Made by a program: the position numbers and the translations under genes. From Actinomycetales bacterium (GTDB taxonomy: Bacteria > Actinomycetota > Actinomycetes > Actinomycetales > BWSM-131), in assembly GCA_030149025.1 (NCBI GenBank), contig JASBSH010000269.1, positions 1 to 22,014 of the forward strand: a DNA stretch of 22,014 nucleotides. Reading direction: 5' to 3'. The notes under the pieces are model-generated. The model was not told where the DNA came from and did not search any database. It worked only from the letters and a program-made list of their open reading frames with translations. The number at the start of each line of letters is the position of its first letter. Position 1 is the first letter of the stretch. Positions 1 through 7,871 of the stretch are shown here, piece after piece.

Positions 1-373
1 GGCCCTTGAGGACGGCCACGGTCTCCTTGGCGGTGGCGATCGTGCGCTCCGGCGGTCGCATCTTCGTCAGCTGCGACCGGCCGATCACCGCGAGCAGGCC
101 GGCCAGCAGCATCAGCACGCCGAACACGATGAGGAACGACGCCCACGTCGGCAGGCCCGCTGCCACGAGGCCGTAGACCCCGGCGAAGCAGAGCAGCAGG
201 AACGCGACGGCGGCGAAGAACGCGGCGGCGCCGAGCATTCCGGCGCCGACCCCTCCCCTGGCCGCGTCACGCTTGAGCTCGCTCTTGGCGAGGGCGATCT
301 CGTGACGGACCAGGTCCGAGAGGTCCTTGGTCGCGTCGGCCACGAGCTGCCCGATGGTGCGCTCCTCCGCCAC
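1..373 (-). CDS. Holin-X family membrane protein (C-terminus cut by window edge)
   Basis: Reading the minus strand from a GTG at 373 gives 124 codons, open to the window edge. The first ~35 residues are a charged amphipathic helix (VAEERTIGQLVADATKDL, then a KSELK stretch). Two hydrophobic segments follow, at about residues 42-67 and 73-95, and then a basic tail. This is the usual layout of the Putative Actinobacterial Holin-X / phage holin superfamily III proteins, which are small chromosomal inner-membrane proteins despite the name. The start is supported by an AGGAGG-type ribosome site about 8 bases upstream and an in-frame stop a few codons before it. No phage genes surround it, so a lytic role should not be assumed. 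Recognised by domain layout only. Confidence 0.75.
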   Translation of the reverse strand, partial: MAEERTIGQLVADATKDLSDLVRHEIALAKSELKRDAARGGVGAGMLGAAAFFAAVAFLLLCFAGVYGLVAAGLPTWASFLIVFGVLMLLAGLLAVIGRSQLTKMRPPERTIATAKETVAVLKG

Positions 374-470
374 GTCCGGCTCCCTCCTGGCTCAGCGCCT
401 GCTCCTGCCCCCGGCACGTCGCGGGGTGCGGGACCGAGCCTAGTGCGAAGGGATCATGACGCACGTTCGA

Positions 471-1082
471 TCAGCGTGGCCAGTACAGCCAGGGCTGCTT
501 GAGGTCGAAGAACTCCGGCTCGCCCAGGCTGAGCTCGTCGAACTCGTCCATCTGCTGCTTCAGCTCCGGTGGCGGTTCCTTGCGCTCGCCCTCCCGCGCC
601 TCGGCCTCGGAGGTGAAGTAGATCGCCGTCGTGTAGTACCCGTCGCCGTGGCCGACGGTGATGCTGCCGATGACGTCCGGTCGGTAGGCGGACCAGTCCG
701 TCGCATCCGTGGTCATCAGCTCGAGGGCCCGCCCGGGGTCCCGGGTGCGCCCCTGCATCACCTGGACGAAGCCGGCCTCGTCGGGGTTGCCCAGCACGTC
801 CGCGGTGACGTCACTGCTGTCCCGGAACGTGGCTTCGCCGCCTTGGAGCAGCTCGGTGACCTTCGCCCACCACTGCCCCTGCTCGGGCCGGTTGCTGTTG
901 CGGCGGGCGAGCTCCTCGGACTCGAAGCGTGCGAGCAGGACGAACCTGCCGTCGTCCGTCACTCCCGCGGTCGAGCCGAGCCAGCCCCGGGCTCCGGCGG
1001 CGAGGTTCACCGCCCAGTCGTCAAGCGTGTCACGCAGCTCGTGGGCATGCTGCGTCCGGCCCTGGATCACCTGGACGAACAT
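471..1082 (-). CDS. Two-repeat ABM-like (dimeric alpha-beta barrel) protein
   Basis: A 203-residue soluble protein with no signal peptide or membrane segment. It begins FVQVIQGRT and repeats the same strand as FVQVMQGRT about 105 residues later. Each half carries further strand-like blocks (GRFVLLARFES; YYTTAIYFTSE). This is the pattern of two fused ferredoxin-like modules of the antibiotic-biosynthesis-monooxygenase / dimeric alpha-beta barrel type. The fold is inferred from the internal repeat, and I see no catalytic residues that would name a reaction. The ATG at 1082 has an AAGGAGG ribosome site about 5 bases upstream. It lies 115 bp downstream of nhaA with a hairpin between them, so it is probably a separate transcription unit. 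Alternatives are a stress-related or purely structural barrel protein. Confidence 0.7.
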   Translation of the reverse strand: MFVQVIQGRTQHAHELRDTLDDWAVNLAAGARGWLGSTAGVTDDGRFVLLARFESEELARRNSNRPEQGQWWAKVTELLQGGEATFRDSSDVTADVLGNPDEAGFVQVMQGRTRDPGRALELMTTDATDWSAYRPDVIGSITVGHGDGYYTTAIYFTSEAEAREGERKEPPPELKQQMDEFDELSLGEPEFFDLKQPWLYWPR

Positions 1083-1142
1083 GACGCCTCCTTCCGGTCG
1101 ACAGCGTCAGTCGCATGACTCTCCGGCGTCGAGATCCGACCG

Positions 1143-1176
1143 ATCGACGGTACGGCTGCTTCGGGCAGCGGTCGAT
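1143..1176 (-). terminator. Hairpin downstream of nhaA
   Basis: Outer arms ATCGAC (1143-1148) and GTCGAT (1171-1176) enclose an inner stem GCTGC/GCAGC (1155-1159/1165-1169) with a TTCGG loop. It starts 22 bases past the nhaA stop in the minus direction. A second small hairpin (GAGGGG/CCCCTC, 1183-1188/1194-1199) overlaps the nhaA stop. There is no U tract, which is common for terminators in high-GC actinobacteria. Confidence 0.5.
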
Positions 1177-1197
1177 AGCCCGGAGGGGCCAGACCCC

Positions 1198-2520
1198 TCA
1201 GCTGTTCCCCGGGTCCTCCGGGGCGGCGTCCCACAGGTCGGGAACGGAGTCGGAGTCCGTGTCCCGGGTCTCCTCCTCCTGAATCCGGCGGTAGTGGCGG
1301 TTGCGGGTCAGGAGCACTGCGCTGCCGAGGATCGCGGCGATCAGGGAGCCGGCGAGGATCCCTGCCTTCACGTCCTCGTCTCTGACGCTGCCGATGCCGA
1401 AGGCGAGCTCCCCGATCAGCAGCGACACTGTGAAACCGATGCCGGCGAGGAGGGCGACACCCAACATGTCGACCCATGTGATGTCCGAGTCGAGCTCTGC
1501 CCGGGTCAGCTTGGCCACCACGAATGTCGTTCCGAGAACACCGGTGAGCTTGCCGAGGACCAGGCCGAGGATCACCCCGATGGCGACGGTGTCGGCCAGG
1601 ATCGTGCCGAGCCCGCCGGCCCCGCCGATGTTGACCCCGGCCGCGAACAGTGCGAACACGGGGACGGCGACACCCGCGGACACCGGGCGCCACCGGTGCT
1701 CGAACCGCTCGGCCAGGCTCTCCTGCTCACCGTGCCGGGTCATCGCGGGGACGGTGAAGCCGAGGACTACACCCGCGATCGTGGCGTGGACGCCGGAGCG
1801 GTACATCAACGCCCACGCGACGAGCGCGAGCGGGATGAGCAGCCACCACGTGGTGATGCGGCGCTGCACGAGCGCGGCGAACACGACGATCGGCACGGCA
1901 GCCGCCGCGAGGGCCACCAGGTTCAGGTCGTCGGTGTAGAAGACCGCGATAATGGTGATCGCAAGCAGGTCGTCGACCACGGCGAGTGTCAGCAAGAAGG
2001 ACCGCAGGCCGCTCGGCAGGTGCGAGCCGACCACGGCCAGCACTGCCACGGCGAAGGCGATGTCGGTGGCCGTCGGGATCGCCCAGCCGCGCAGGGCACC
2101 GTCCCCGGCGCCGAGGTTGACCAGGACGTAGATCACCGCGGGCATGGCCATGCCGCCCACGGCGGCCAGGATCGGGACGGCGGCGCGCGCGGGGTCGCGA
2201 AGGTCGCCGGCCACCATCTCGCGCTTGAGCTCGACGCCCACCACGAAGAAGAAGATCGCCAGCAGTCCGTCGGCGGCCCACTTGGCGAGATCGAGGTCCA
2301 GACCCAGCGCGACCGGGCCCACGGTGGCTGCCCGCATGGCGTCGTAGCCCGCGGACCAGGGCGAGTTCGCCCAGATGAGCGCGATCGCTGCGCCGAGGAT
2401 GAGCAGTGCGCCGCCGACGGTCTCGGTGCGGAGCGCGTCGGCGACGAACTTGACCTCAGCCCAGCGGGCAGGGCGTCCGAACAGGGGGGAGGTGCTTCGG
2501 TTGGTCTGGCGATCGCTCAC
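1198..2520 (-). CDS. nhaA: Na+/H+ antiporter NhaA
   Basis: A 440-residue polytopic membrane protein of the NhaA family, which expels Na+ (or Li+) in exchange for protons. The family signature FFFVVGVELKREM is present near residue 90-103. The ion-binding Asp pair is in LAVVDDLLAI (D183-D184, matching the D163-D164 pair of E. coli NhaA), and further hydrophobic helices follow to about residue 415. A hydrophilic tail of about 30 residues makes it somewhat longer than the E. coli protein (388). I prefer the GTG at 2520 because GGGAG lies 8 bases upstream. An in-frame GTG at 2535 adds five residues but has no ribosome site. It stands alone on the minus strand, with vapC ending 77 bp upstream. Role is by family; regulation is not visible. 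Confidence 0.93.
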   Translation of the reverse strand: MSDRQTNRSTSPLFGRPARWAEVKFVADALRTETVGGALLILGAAIALIWANSPWSAGYDAMRAATVGPVALGLDLDLAKWAADGLLAIFFFVVGVELKREMVAGDLRDPARAAVPILAAVGGMAMPAVIYVLVNLGAGDGALRGWAIPTATDIAFAVAVLAVVGSHLPSGLRSFLLTLAVVDDLLAITIIAVFYTDDLNLVALAAAAVPIVVFAALVQRRITTWWLLIPLALVAWALMYRSGVHATIAGVVLGFTVPAMTRHGEQESLAERFEHRWRPVSAGVAVPVFALFAAGVNIGGAGGLGTILADTVAIGVILGLVLGKLTGVLGTTFVVAKLTRAELDSDITWVDMLGVALLAGIGFTVSLLIGELAFGIGSVRDEDVKAGILAGSLIAAILGSAVLLTRNRHYRRIQEEETRDTDSDSVPDLWDAAPEDPGNS

Positions 2521-2597
2521 GAGATGGTCTCCCACGGGTAGGTGGCAGCGGCTGCCGACCAGACTTCCCGGCGCACCGCCGCCACCTTATGCCGGGG

Positions 2598-3020
2598 TCA
2601 CCGGGTGCCCTCTGGCAGGAGGGTGAACGCGCTGACGTGAGCGGGCCGGACGACGGTGAAATGACGCCGATCGAAGGTGGCGATTCGCTGGATGCCCAGG
2701 CGCTCGGCGAGGGCGACAAGAGACGCGTCGGTGCCACCGAGGCGGAGGTCGGCGTAACGCTCGGCCAGCTCGGCCATGCGAGCAACGTCGGCAGTGGTCA
2801 GCTCGGTCAGTTGCAGTCCATCCGGCCGAAAGTCGCGGAGGAACCGGACCTCGGCTTGGGGCCCGCCCCACTCGCCGAGCAGGTAGCAGGCCTCTGCGAG
2901 CACGGTGGGTGGGACGAGCAGCGGCTCGTCGACCGTCTCGAGCAGCCGCGCCGCGGCGTCGTGGTTAGTGTCTGCGGCCCTGCCGGCGGCGACGAGGACG
3001 TTCGTGTCGACGAGGATCAC
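2598..3020 (-). CDS. vapC: PIN-domain ribonuclease toxin, VapC type
   Basis: A 140-residue PIN-domain protein. The four acidic residues expected for Mg2+ binding are visible: D5 in ILVDTN, E43 in VLAEACY, D98 in GGTDASL and D117 in ATFDRRHF. Length and order match VapC toxins, which cleave RNA and are held inactive by the partner antitoxin. The start is GTG at 3020, overlapping the antitoxin stop (GTGA), so the two are translationally coupled in the usual antitoxin-first order. The active site looks intact, so this is probably a working toxin or a recent ancestor of one. The RNA target cannot be read from sequence. Confidence 0.88.
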   Translation of the reverse strand: MILVDTNVLVAAGRAADTNHDAAARLLETVDEPLLVPPTVLAEACYLLGEWGGPQAEVRFLRDFRPDGLQLTELTTADVARMAELAERYADLRLGGTDASLVALAERLGIQRIATFDRRHFTVVRPAHVSAFTLLPEGTR

Positions 3021-3277
3021 TCGCGGCCGAAGCCTCGCTGCAGGTACTCGTCAGTGCGGGTGGAGAGGTCCTCTGGGCCACCGTGTACCGAGCCGATGAA
3101 GCCGAGCTTGCGGCGCGCAGGCTGCTTCATCGTGTCTTCGGCCGGCGGATGTACCTCTTCGGCTGCCTGTACCACGTGCAAGCGCTGACCAGGCCGTACG
3201 CCATGGCGACGCAACTCGGCCAGCAGCTCGGCTGCGTCCTCGGGGACCGTCAGGTCCCAGCCGTCGGCGGAACTCAT
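3017..3277 (-). CDS. VapB-type antitoxin, partner of the PIN toxin
   Basis: An 86-residue small protein immediately upstream of, and overlapping, the PIN toxin. The N-terminal part (WDLTVPEDAAELLAELRRHGVRPGQRLHVV) looks like a short strand-helix DNA-binding dimer segment. The C-terminal part is polar and basic-then-acidic (KQPARRKLGFIGSVHGGPEDLSTRTDEYL), typical of the extended toxin-binding tail of VapB-like antitoxins. Assignment rests on size, layout and coupling; I do not recognise a specific antitoxin subfamily. The ATG at 3277 has only a weak ribosome site (GGGATC). A perfect inverted repeat at 3301-3322, 24 bases upstream, could be its autoregulatory operator. Confidence 0.72.
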   Translation of the reverse strand: MSSADGWDLTVPEDAAELLAELRRHGVRPGQRLHVVQAAEEVHPPAEDTMKQPARRKLGFIGSVHGGPEDLSTRTDEYLQRGFGRE

Positions 3278-3300
3278 GATCCCAGGGTATCCGGCTTCTG

Positions 3301-3322
3301 GGCGATGGGCCGAACCATCGCC
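3301..3322. repeat. Perfect 8-bp inverted repeat between acs and vapB
   Basis: GGCGATGG (3301-3308) and CCATCGCC (3315-3322) are exact complements with a 6-base loop. It lies about 60 bases past the acs stop and 24 bases upstream of the antitoxin ATG. It may be the acs terminator, the VapBC operator, or both; the sequence alone does not decide. Confidence 0.5.
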
Positions 3323-3382
3323 AGCTCCCGGCCACGGAGTGTGCCGGCTGCAGCGAGGCCACCGGAAGGGCGCTGCGCGGAT

Positions 3383-5380
3383 TTAGTCCTCCTGCGCCTT
3401 CGGCTGTGAAGCAAGCTTGTCTGTGATTAGACGCATGACGGTGGTGTCGGCGAGCGTGGTCACATCACCGACCTCCCGGTTCTCCGCCACGTCCTTGAGC
3501 AGCCGTCGCATGATCTTCCCGGACCGCGTCTTCGGCAGCTCCGCGACGATCATGATCTGCCGAGGCTTGGCGATCGGCCCGATCTCCTTCGCGACGTGGT
3601 TGCGCAGCTCCGTGGCGATGTCCGGGCCCTCATCCGCGCCGCCCCGCAGGATCACGAAGGCGCACACCGCCTGCCCGGTCATCTCGTCCGCGGCGCCCAC
3701 GACGGCGGCCTCCGCGACCTTCTCGTGGGACACGAGGGCGGACTCGATCTCCGTGGTGGACAGCCGGTGGCCGGAGACGTTCATGACGTCGTCCACCCGG
3801 CCGAGGACCCAGATGTCGCCGTCGTCGTCCTTCTTGGCGCCGTCCCCGGCGAAGTAGACGTCCTCGAAGCGGGACCAGTACGTCTCCTTGTACCGCTCGG
3901 GGTCACCCCAGATGCCGCGCAGCATGGCCGGCCACGGCTCGGTGAGCACGAGGTAGCCACCCGAGCCGGTCGGCACAGGCTTGCCCTCGTCGTCGTAGAC
4001 GTCGGCGACGATGCCGGGCAGCGGGACCATCGCCGACCCCGGCTTGGCCTCCGTGACACCTGGCAGCGGGCTGATCATGATGGCGCCGGTCTCCGTCTGC
4101 CACCAGGTGTCGACGACCGGGGTCCGGTCGCCACCGATGACCCTGCGGTACCAGATCCACGCCTCCGGGTTGATGGGCTCGCCGACGCTGCCGAGGAGGC
4201 GCAGCGACGACAGGTCGTGCTTGGCCGGCAGCTGCTCACCCCACTTCATGACGGTTCGGATCGCCGTGGGCGCCGTGTAGAGGATCGACACCTTGTACTT
4301 GGCCACGATCGCCCACCAGCGGTCACGGCCGGGCGTGTCCGGCGTCCCCTCGTACATCACCTGCGTGGCGCCGTTGGCGAGCGGGCCGTACACGGCGTAG
4401 CTGTGTCCGGTGACCCAGCCGACGTCCGCGGTGCACCAGTAGACGTCGGTCTCCGGCTTGAGGTCGAAGACGTTCTTGTGGGTGTAGGCGCACTGGGTCA
4501 GGTACCCGCCGGTGGTGTGCAGGATCCCCTTCGGCTTCCCCGTCGTGCCGGACGTGTAGAGGATGAACAGCGGGTGCTCGCTGTCCACGGGAGCCGCGGT
4601 GTGCTCCTCGCTGGCGGCCTCGATCGCGTCGTGCCACCACATGTCCCGACCGTCGGTCCAGTCGACGTCCTGGCCGGTCCGCCGGACGACCAGCACGTGC
4701 TTCACCGTGTCGGCGCCCTTGGCGATCGCCGCGTCCACGGCCGGCTTGAGCGCCGACGGGGTGCCGCGCCGGTAGCCGCCGTCGGAGGTGATGACGACCT
4801 TGGCCTGCGCGTCGTTGATGCGGCTGTTCAGCGCGTCCGCGCTGAAGCCGCCGAATACGACGCTGTGCGGTGCGCCGATCCGCGCACAGGCGAGCATCGC
4901 GATCGCCGCCTCGGGGATCATCGGCAGGTAGATCGCCACGCGGTCGCCGCGTTCGACACCGAGCTCGGTCAGCGCGTTCGCGGCCCGCTTCACCTCCCGG
5001 GTGAGCTCCGCGTAGGTGTAGGACCTGGTGTCGCCCGGCTCGCCCTCGAAGTGGATCGCCACCCGGTCGCCGTTGCCGGCCTCAACGTGCCGGTCCAGGC
5101 AGTTGTAGGCCGCGTTCAGCTGACCGCCGGCGAACCACTTCGCGAACGGTGCGTCGCTCCAGTCCAGGGTCTGCTCGAAGTCCTTGGACCAGGTGAGCAG
5201 CTCACGTGCCTGCTTCGCCCAGAAGCCTTCACGGTCCCTCGCGGCCTCGTCGTACAGCTCCTTGGTCGCCACGGCCTGCGCCGCGAACTCAGGGCTTGGC
5301 GGGAACCGCCGATCCTCCTGCAGGAGGTTGGACAGGGCTGGGTGGTTGGGCTGACTAGGCCGGCTCGGCTCGCTCGTCAT
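3383..5380 (-). CDS. acs: Acetyl-CoA synthetase (AMP-forming)
   Basis: A 665-residue AMP-forming acetate-CoA ligase: acetate + ATP + CoA gives acetyl-CoA + AMP + PPi in the cytoplasm. The phosphate-binding motif YTSGTTGKPKG is present and is followed by the acetyl-CoA-synthetase form ILHTTGGYL. WWQTETGAIM and DVYFAGDGAKKD..WVLGRVDD follow, and the C-terminal lid ends in KTRSGKIMRRLL. The lysine of that motif (K622) is the catalytic residue known to be inactivated by acetylation in Acs enzymes. I chose ATG 5380 because GGAGG lies about 5 bases upstream; an ATG at 5428 would add 16 residues without a ribosome site. It is followed on the same strand by the vapB region and preceded by its own promoter region with a CRP-like site. 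Length is typical. Confidence 0.96.
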   Translation of the reverse strand: MTSEPSRPSQPNHPALSNLLQEDRRFPPSPEFAAQAVATKELYDEAARDREGFWAKQARELLTWSKDFEQTLDWSDAPFAKWFAGGQLNAAYNCLDRHVEAGNGDRVAIHFEGEPGDTRSYTYAELTREVKRAANALTELGVERGDRVAIYLPMIPEAAIAMLACARIGAPHSVVFGGFSADALNSRINDAQAKVVITSDGGYRRGTPSALKPAVDAAIAKGADTVKHVLVVRRTGQDVDWTDGRDMWWHDAIEAASEEHTAAPVDSEHPLFILYTSGTTGKPKGILHTTGGYLTQCAYTHKNVFDLKPETDVYWCTADVGWVTGHSYAVYGPLANGATQVMYEGTPDTPGRDRWWAIVAKYKVSILYTAPTAIRTVMKWGEQLPAKHDLSSLRLLGSVGEPINPEAWIWYRRVIGGDRTPVVDTWWQTETGAIMISPLPGVTEAKPGSAMVPLPGIVADVYDDEGKPVPTGSGGYLVLTEPWPAMLRGIWGDPERYKETYWSRFEDVYFAGDGAKKDDDGDIWVLGRVDDVMNVSGHRLSTTEIESALVSHEKVAEAAVVGAADEMTGQAVCAFVILRGGADEGPDIATELRNHVAKEIGPIAKPRQIMIVAELPKTRSGKIMRRLLKDVAENREVGDVTTLADTTVMRLITDKLASQPKAQED

Positions 5381-5429
5381 CGTTTCCTCCGCATCGGTTG
5401 GCGGCAGTGTGCACGGTGCTTCCGACACT

Positions 5430-5445
5430 AGTGAGGCACGTCACG
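5430..5445. promoter_or_regulatory. CRP/GlxR-like site upstream of acs
   Basis: AGTGA-GGCACG-TCACG matches the GTGA-N6-TCAC core of CRP/GlxR family operators. Its centre is about 57 bases upstream of the acs ATG. A second such site precedes the DUF485-actP operon. CRP-type regulators are known to control acetate genes in actinobacteria, including GlxR in Corynebacterium; binding here is inferred. Confidence 0.5.
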
Positions 5446-5583
5446 GGGGGACAGTGCGGTGGTGCGCCGGGCTGTGAGCGGTGCCGTCCCGTCGACGGAC
5501 GGCCCGGATCGTCGGTGTCGTACAGGGACGCGGCGCGTCTCGAAGGTCCCACTGGGTGGCATCACGCCAATCCCACGCGAGCA

Positions 5584-5626
5584 CAGGGTGGCCCTGCACC
5601 ATGAGGTCTGGTGCAGGGCCACCCTG
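5584..5626 (-). terminator. Strong intrinsic-type terminator after actP
   Basis: The arms are CAGGGTGGCCCTGCACCA (5584-5601) and its exact complement at 5609-5626: an 18-bp perfect stem with a 7-base loop. It begins about 20 bases past the actP stop in the minus direction, and no U run follows. It separates the actP transcript from the acs promoter region. Confidence 0.8.
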
Positions 5627-5646
5627 CGCTGACTGCGGGGAAACGG

Positions 5647-7323
5647 CTAGTGCGACGTTGCCTTCTCGGCTCCCGCACCGGTGAGCGAGCGGACCTCCAT
5701 CTCGGCGGCCTTCTCGTCGTGGTTCGGGGACGGCTTGCCGGTGATGGTCCCGAGGTAGCCGAGCAGGAACGCCAGCGGGATCGACACCAGGCCCGGGTTC
5801 TCCAGCGGGAACCAGGAGAAGTCCACCGAGGTGTTCTTGATCATCGACAGGCTGGCTCCGGTCGCAGGGTCCACCTTGCCGCTGACCACCGGGGAGAAGG
5901 CGATCAGGAGGATGCAACTGGCCAGGCCGCCGTAGATGCTCCACAGCGCACCGCGGGTGTTGAAGCGGCGCCAGAACAACGAGTAGATGATCGTCGGCAG
6001 GTTGGCGCTGGCCGCCACCGCGAAGGCCAGGGCCACGAGGAACGCGATGTTCTGGTCGATGGCGAATGCGCCGCCCACGATGGCGAAGACGCCGATCACC
6101 ACGACGGTGCGCCGGGCGATCTTCACCTCCGCGTTCGGCGGGATGTTGCCGTCCTTGATCACGTTCGCGTAGATGTCGTGGGCGAACGAGGTCGCTGCCG
6201 TGATGGCGAGTCATGCGACGACCGCAAGGATCGTGGCGAACGCGACCGCGGAGATCAGGCCGAGCAGCAGCGACCCGCCGAGGCTGAAGGCGAGCAGCGG
6301 CGCGGCGGAGTTCGCGGCACCGGGAGCGGCCTTGATCTCCGCCGGGCCCACCAGCGCGCCGGCGCCGTAGCCCAGCACCAGCGTGAACAGGTAGAACAGG
6401 CCGATCAGCCAGATCGCCCACACGACGCTGCGTCGTGCCTCCTTGGCGTTCGGCACCGTGTAGAAGCGCATCAGAACGTGGGGCAGACCGGCGGTGCCGA
6501 GCACCAGGGCCAGCGACAGCGAGATGAAGTCGATCTTCGTCAGGGTGCTGACGCCGTACCTGAGCCCGGGGTCGAGCAGACCACCCGCGTTCTGCGCCCC
6601 CTCGGACGCGGCGGTGTCCACGGCCCCACCGAGGACCGCGGAGAGGTTGAACCCGAACTTGGCCAGGACCCACACCGACATCAGGGCGGTGCCCACGATG
6701 AGCAGCACGGCCTTGACGATCTGGACCCACGTCGTGCCCTTCATGCCGCCCAGCAGCACGTAGGCGATCATCAGGAGGCCGACGACCGCGACGGTGACGT
6801 ACTGACCGGCCAGCGAGTCGATCCCCAGCAGCAGGGCCACCAGGCCACCGGCGCCGGCCATCTGCGCCAGCAGGTAGAAGAAGCTCACGGCGAGGGTCGC
6901 CAGCGCCGCCGCCATCCGGATCGGCCGCTGCCGCAGCCGGAAGCTCAGGACGTCGGCCATCGTGAACTTGCCGGTGTTGCGCAGCAGCTCGGCGACCACC
7001 AACAGCGAGACCAGCCACGCGACGAGGAATCCGATCGAGTACAGGAAGCCGTCATATCCGTTCAGTGCGATCGCGCCGGCGATGCCGAGGAAGCTCGCGG
7101 CCGACAGGTAGTCACCGGCGATCGCAGTGCCGTTCTGGGGCCCGGTGAACGACCGGCCGGCGGCGTAGTAGTCCGCCGCGGTCTTGTTCGAGCGGGACGC
7201 CCTGAGGACGATCCCGAGGGTGGCGACGACGAACAGCGCGAAGATCGCCAGGTTGATGGCGGGGCTGCCGACGTCGGTCGCGCCGGCAGCGAGGACGGGC
7301 CCGGAGGCCGGGACGGGACTCAT
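5647..7323 (-). pseudogene. actP: Cation/acetate symporter ActP interrupted by one in-frame TGA
   Basis: A sodium:solute symporter of the ActP type, which imports acetate and related short carboxylates with a cation. Family blocks are clear: AADYYAAGRSFTGPQNG, AGDYLSAASFLGIAGAI, LLGGMKGTTWVQIVKA, GTAGLPHVLMRFYTV and NQNIAFLVALAFAVAAS-like sequence. The frame runs 370 codons to a TGA at 6211-6213, then continues in the same frame for 187 more codons that match the rest of the family (LAITAATSFAHDIYAN onward). The TGA sits where the family has the Gly of AVVAGL, so a single G-to-T change in GGA explains it. There is no frameshift and no other damage. The start ATG overlaps the DUF485 stop (ATGA). 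As written the product would lose its last helices; a sequencing error is the main alternative. Confidence 0.88.
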
Positions 7324-7691
7324 CGGATGGTGCCCTCCTCGACGTGCTCACGCAGCCGCTCCGCGGCGGGGTCGAACTTGCGGTCCGCCCAGCGGCGGTA
7401 GGCCATCGTGATGGCGAAGGTCGAGACGAACTGGCCGAGGCCGAACAGCAGGCCGACGTTGATGTTCCCCCAGACCTTGATGCCCATGAAGTCGGGTGCG
7501 AACGCCGCGAGCATGACGTAGAGGAAGTACCAGACCAGGAACAGGACGACGAGCGGGAAGATGAAAGTCCGGAACCGGTGGCGCAGGTCGGCGAACTCGC
7601 GGCTGTCCCGGACGACCTGATGCAGGGTCGGGCCACCAGCGGCCGGTGCCCGCGTCGGGGGATCCGTCGTGGAGGGATCCGTGGTGGACAC
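7320..7691 (-). CDS. DUF485 inner-membrane protein, ActP partner
   Basis: A 123-residue protein with a Pro/Thr-rich start. It then has the DUF485 (YjcH-like) core: FADLRHRFRTFIFP, a first hydrophobic segment about residues 50-72, a second about 83-104, and the tail AYRRWADRKFDPAAE. DUF485 genes regularly precede actP, as yjcH does in E. coli, and this one overlaps actP by ATGA. It is a presumed accessory subunit of the symporter; its precise role is unknown. The start is the GTG at 7691, with GGGAGG 4 bases upstream. The frame is open a further 33 codons upstream, but that part has non-coding base use. A CRP-like site lies 63 bases upstream. Confidence 0.88.
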   Translation of the reverse strand: MSTTDPSTTDPPTRAPAAGGPTLHQVVRDSREFADLRHRFRTFIFPLVVLFLVWYFLYVMLAAFAPDFMGIKVWGNINVGLLFGLGQFVSTFAITMAYRRWADRKFDPAAERLREHVEEGTIR

Positions 7692-7753
7692 ATGACCTCC
7701 CAGGGGTGAACGCGCGCCGGAGGCGGCGTCGAGGCGAGTATGGACATGAGCAC

Positions 7754-7769
7754 TGTGACTCTGCTCACG
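7754..7769. promoter_or_regulatory. CRP/GlxR-like site upstream of DUF485-actP
   Basis: TGTGA-CTCTGC-TCACG is a near-perfect match to TGTGA-N6-TCACA. It lies in the 180-bp gap between the second symporter gene and DUF485. A possible -10 (CATACT on the minus strand, 7742-7737) lies just downstream of it. Together with the acs site it suggests common carbon-source control; this is inferred. Confidence 0.6.
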
Positions 7770-7871
7770 TCGGTCTGGAAGGTTCGCCACACCGCTTTCG
7801 ATGGGCGGTCAGCCCTGTCGCCGTGCGGACCCGCCCGGCGCGACGAACGGTCGGGACGCAGCGACGAGCGG

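Noticed and set aside
1..373. Prophage remnant suggested by the holin-type gene
   Set aside because: No phage structural, integrase or lysin genes nearby; Holin-X proteins are common chromosomal genes in actinobacteria.
709..2541. 610-codon plus-strand open frame opposite nhaA and the ABM-like gene
   Set aside because: Shadow frame with Arg/Gly/His-rich low-complexity translation, spanning two real minus-strand genes.
3596..5431. 611-codon plus-strand open frame opposite acs
   Set aside because: It is the antisense of a clear acetyl-CoA synthetase; long antisense frames are expected in GC-rich coding DNA and this one has no family features or ribosome site.
6211..6213. Selenocysteine or other recoding of the actP TGA
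   Set aside because: The family has glycine here, no selenocysteine-type hairpin is evident just downstream, and the neighbouring genes use TGA as a normal stop.
5611..7401. 596-codon plus-strand open frame opposite actP
   Set aside because: Shadow of the symporter and DUF485 genes; Gln/Arg/His/Asp-rich translation without domains.
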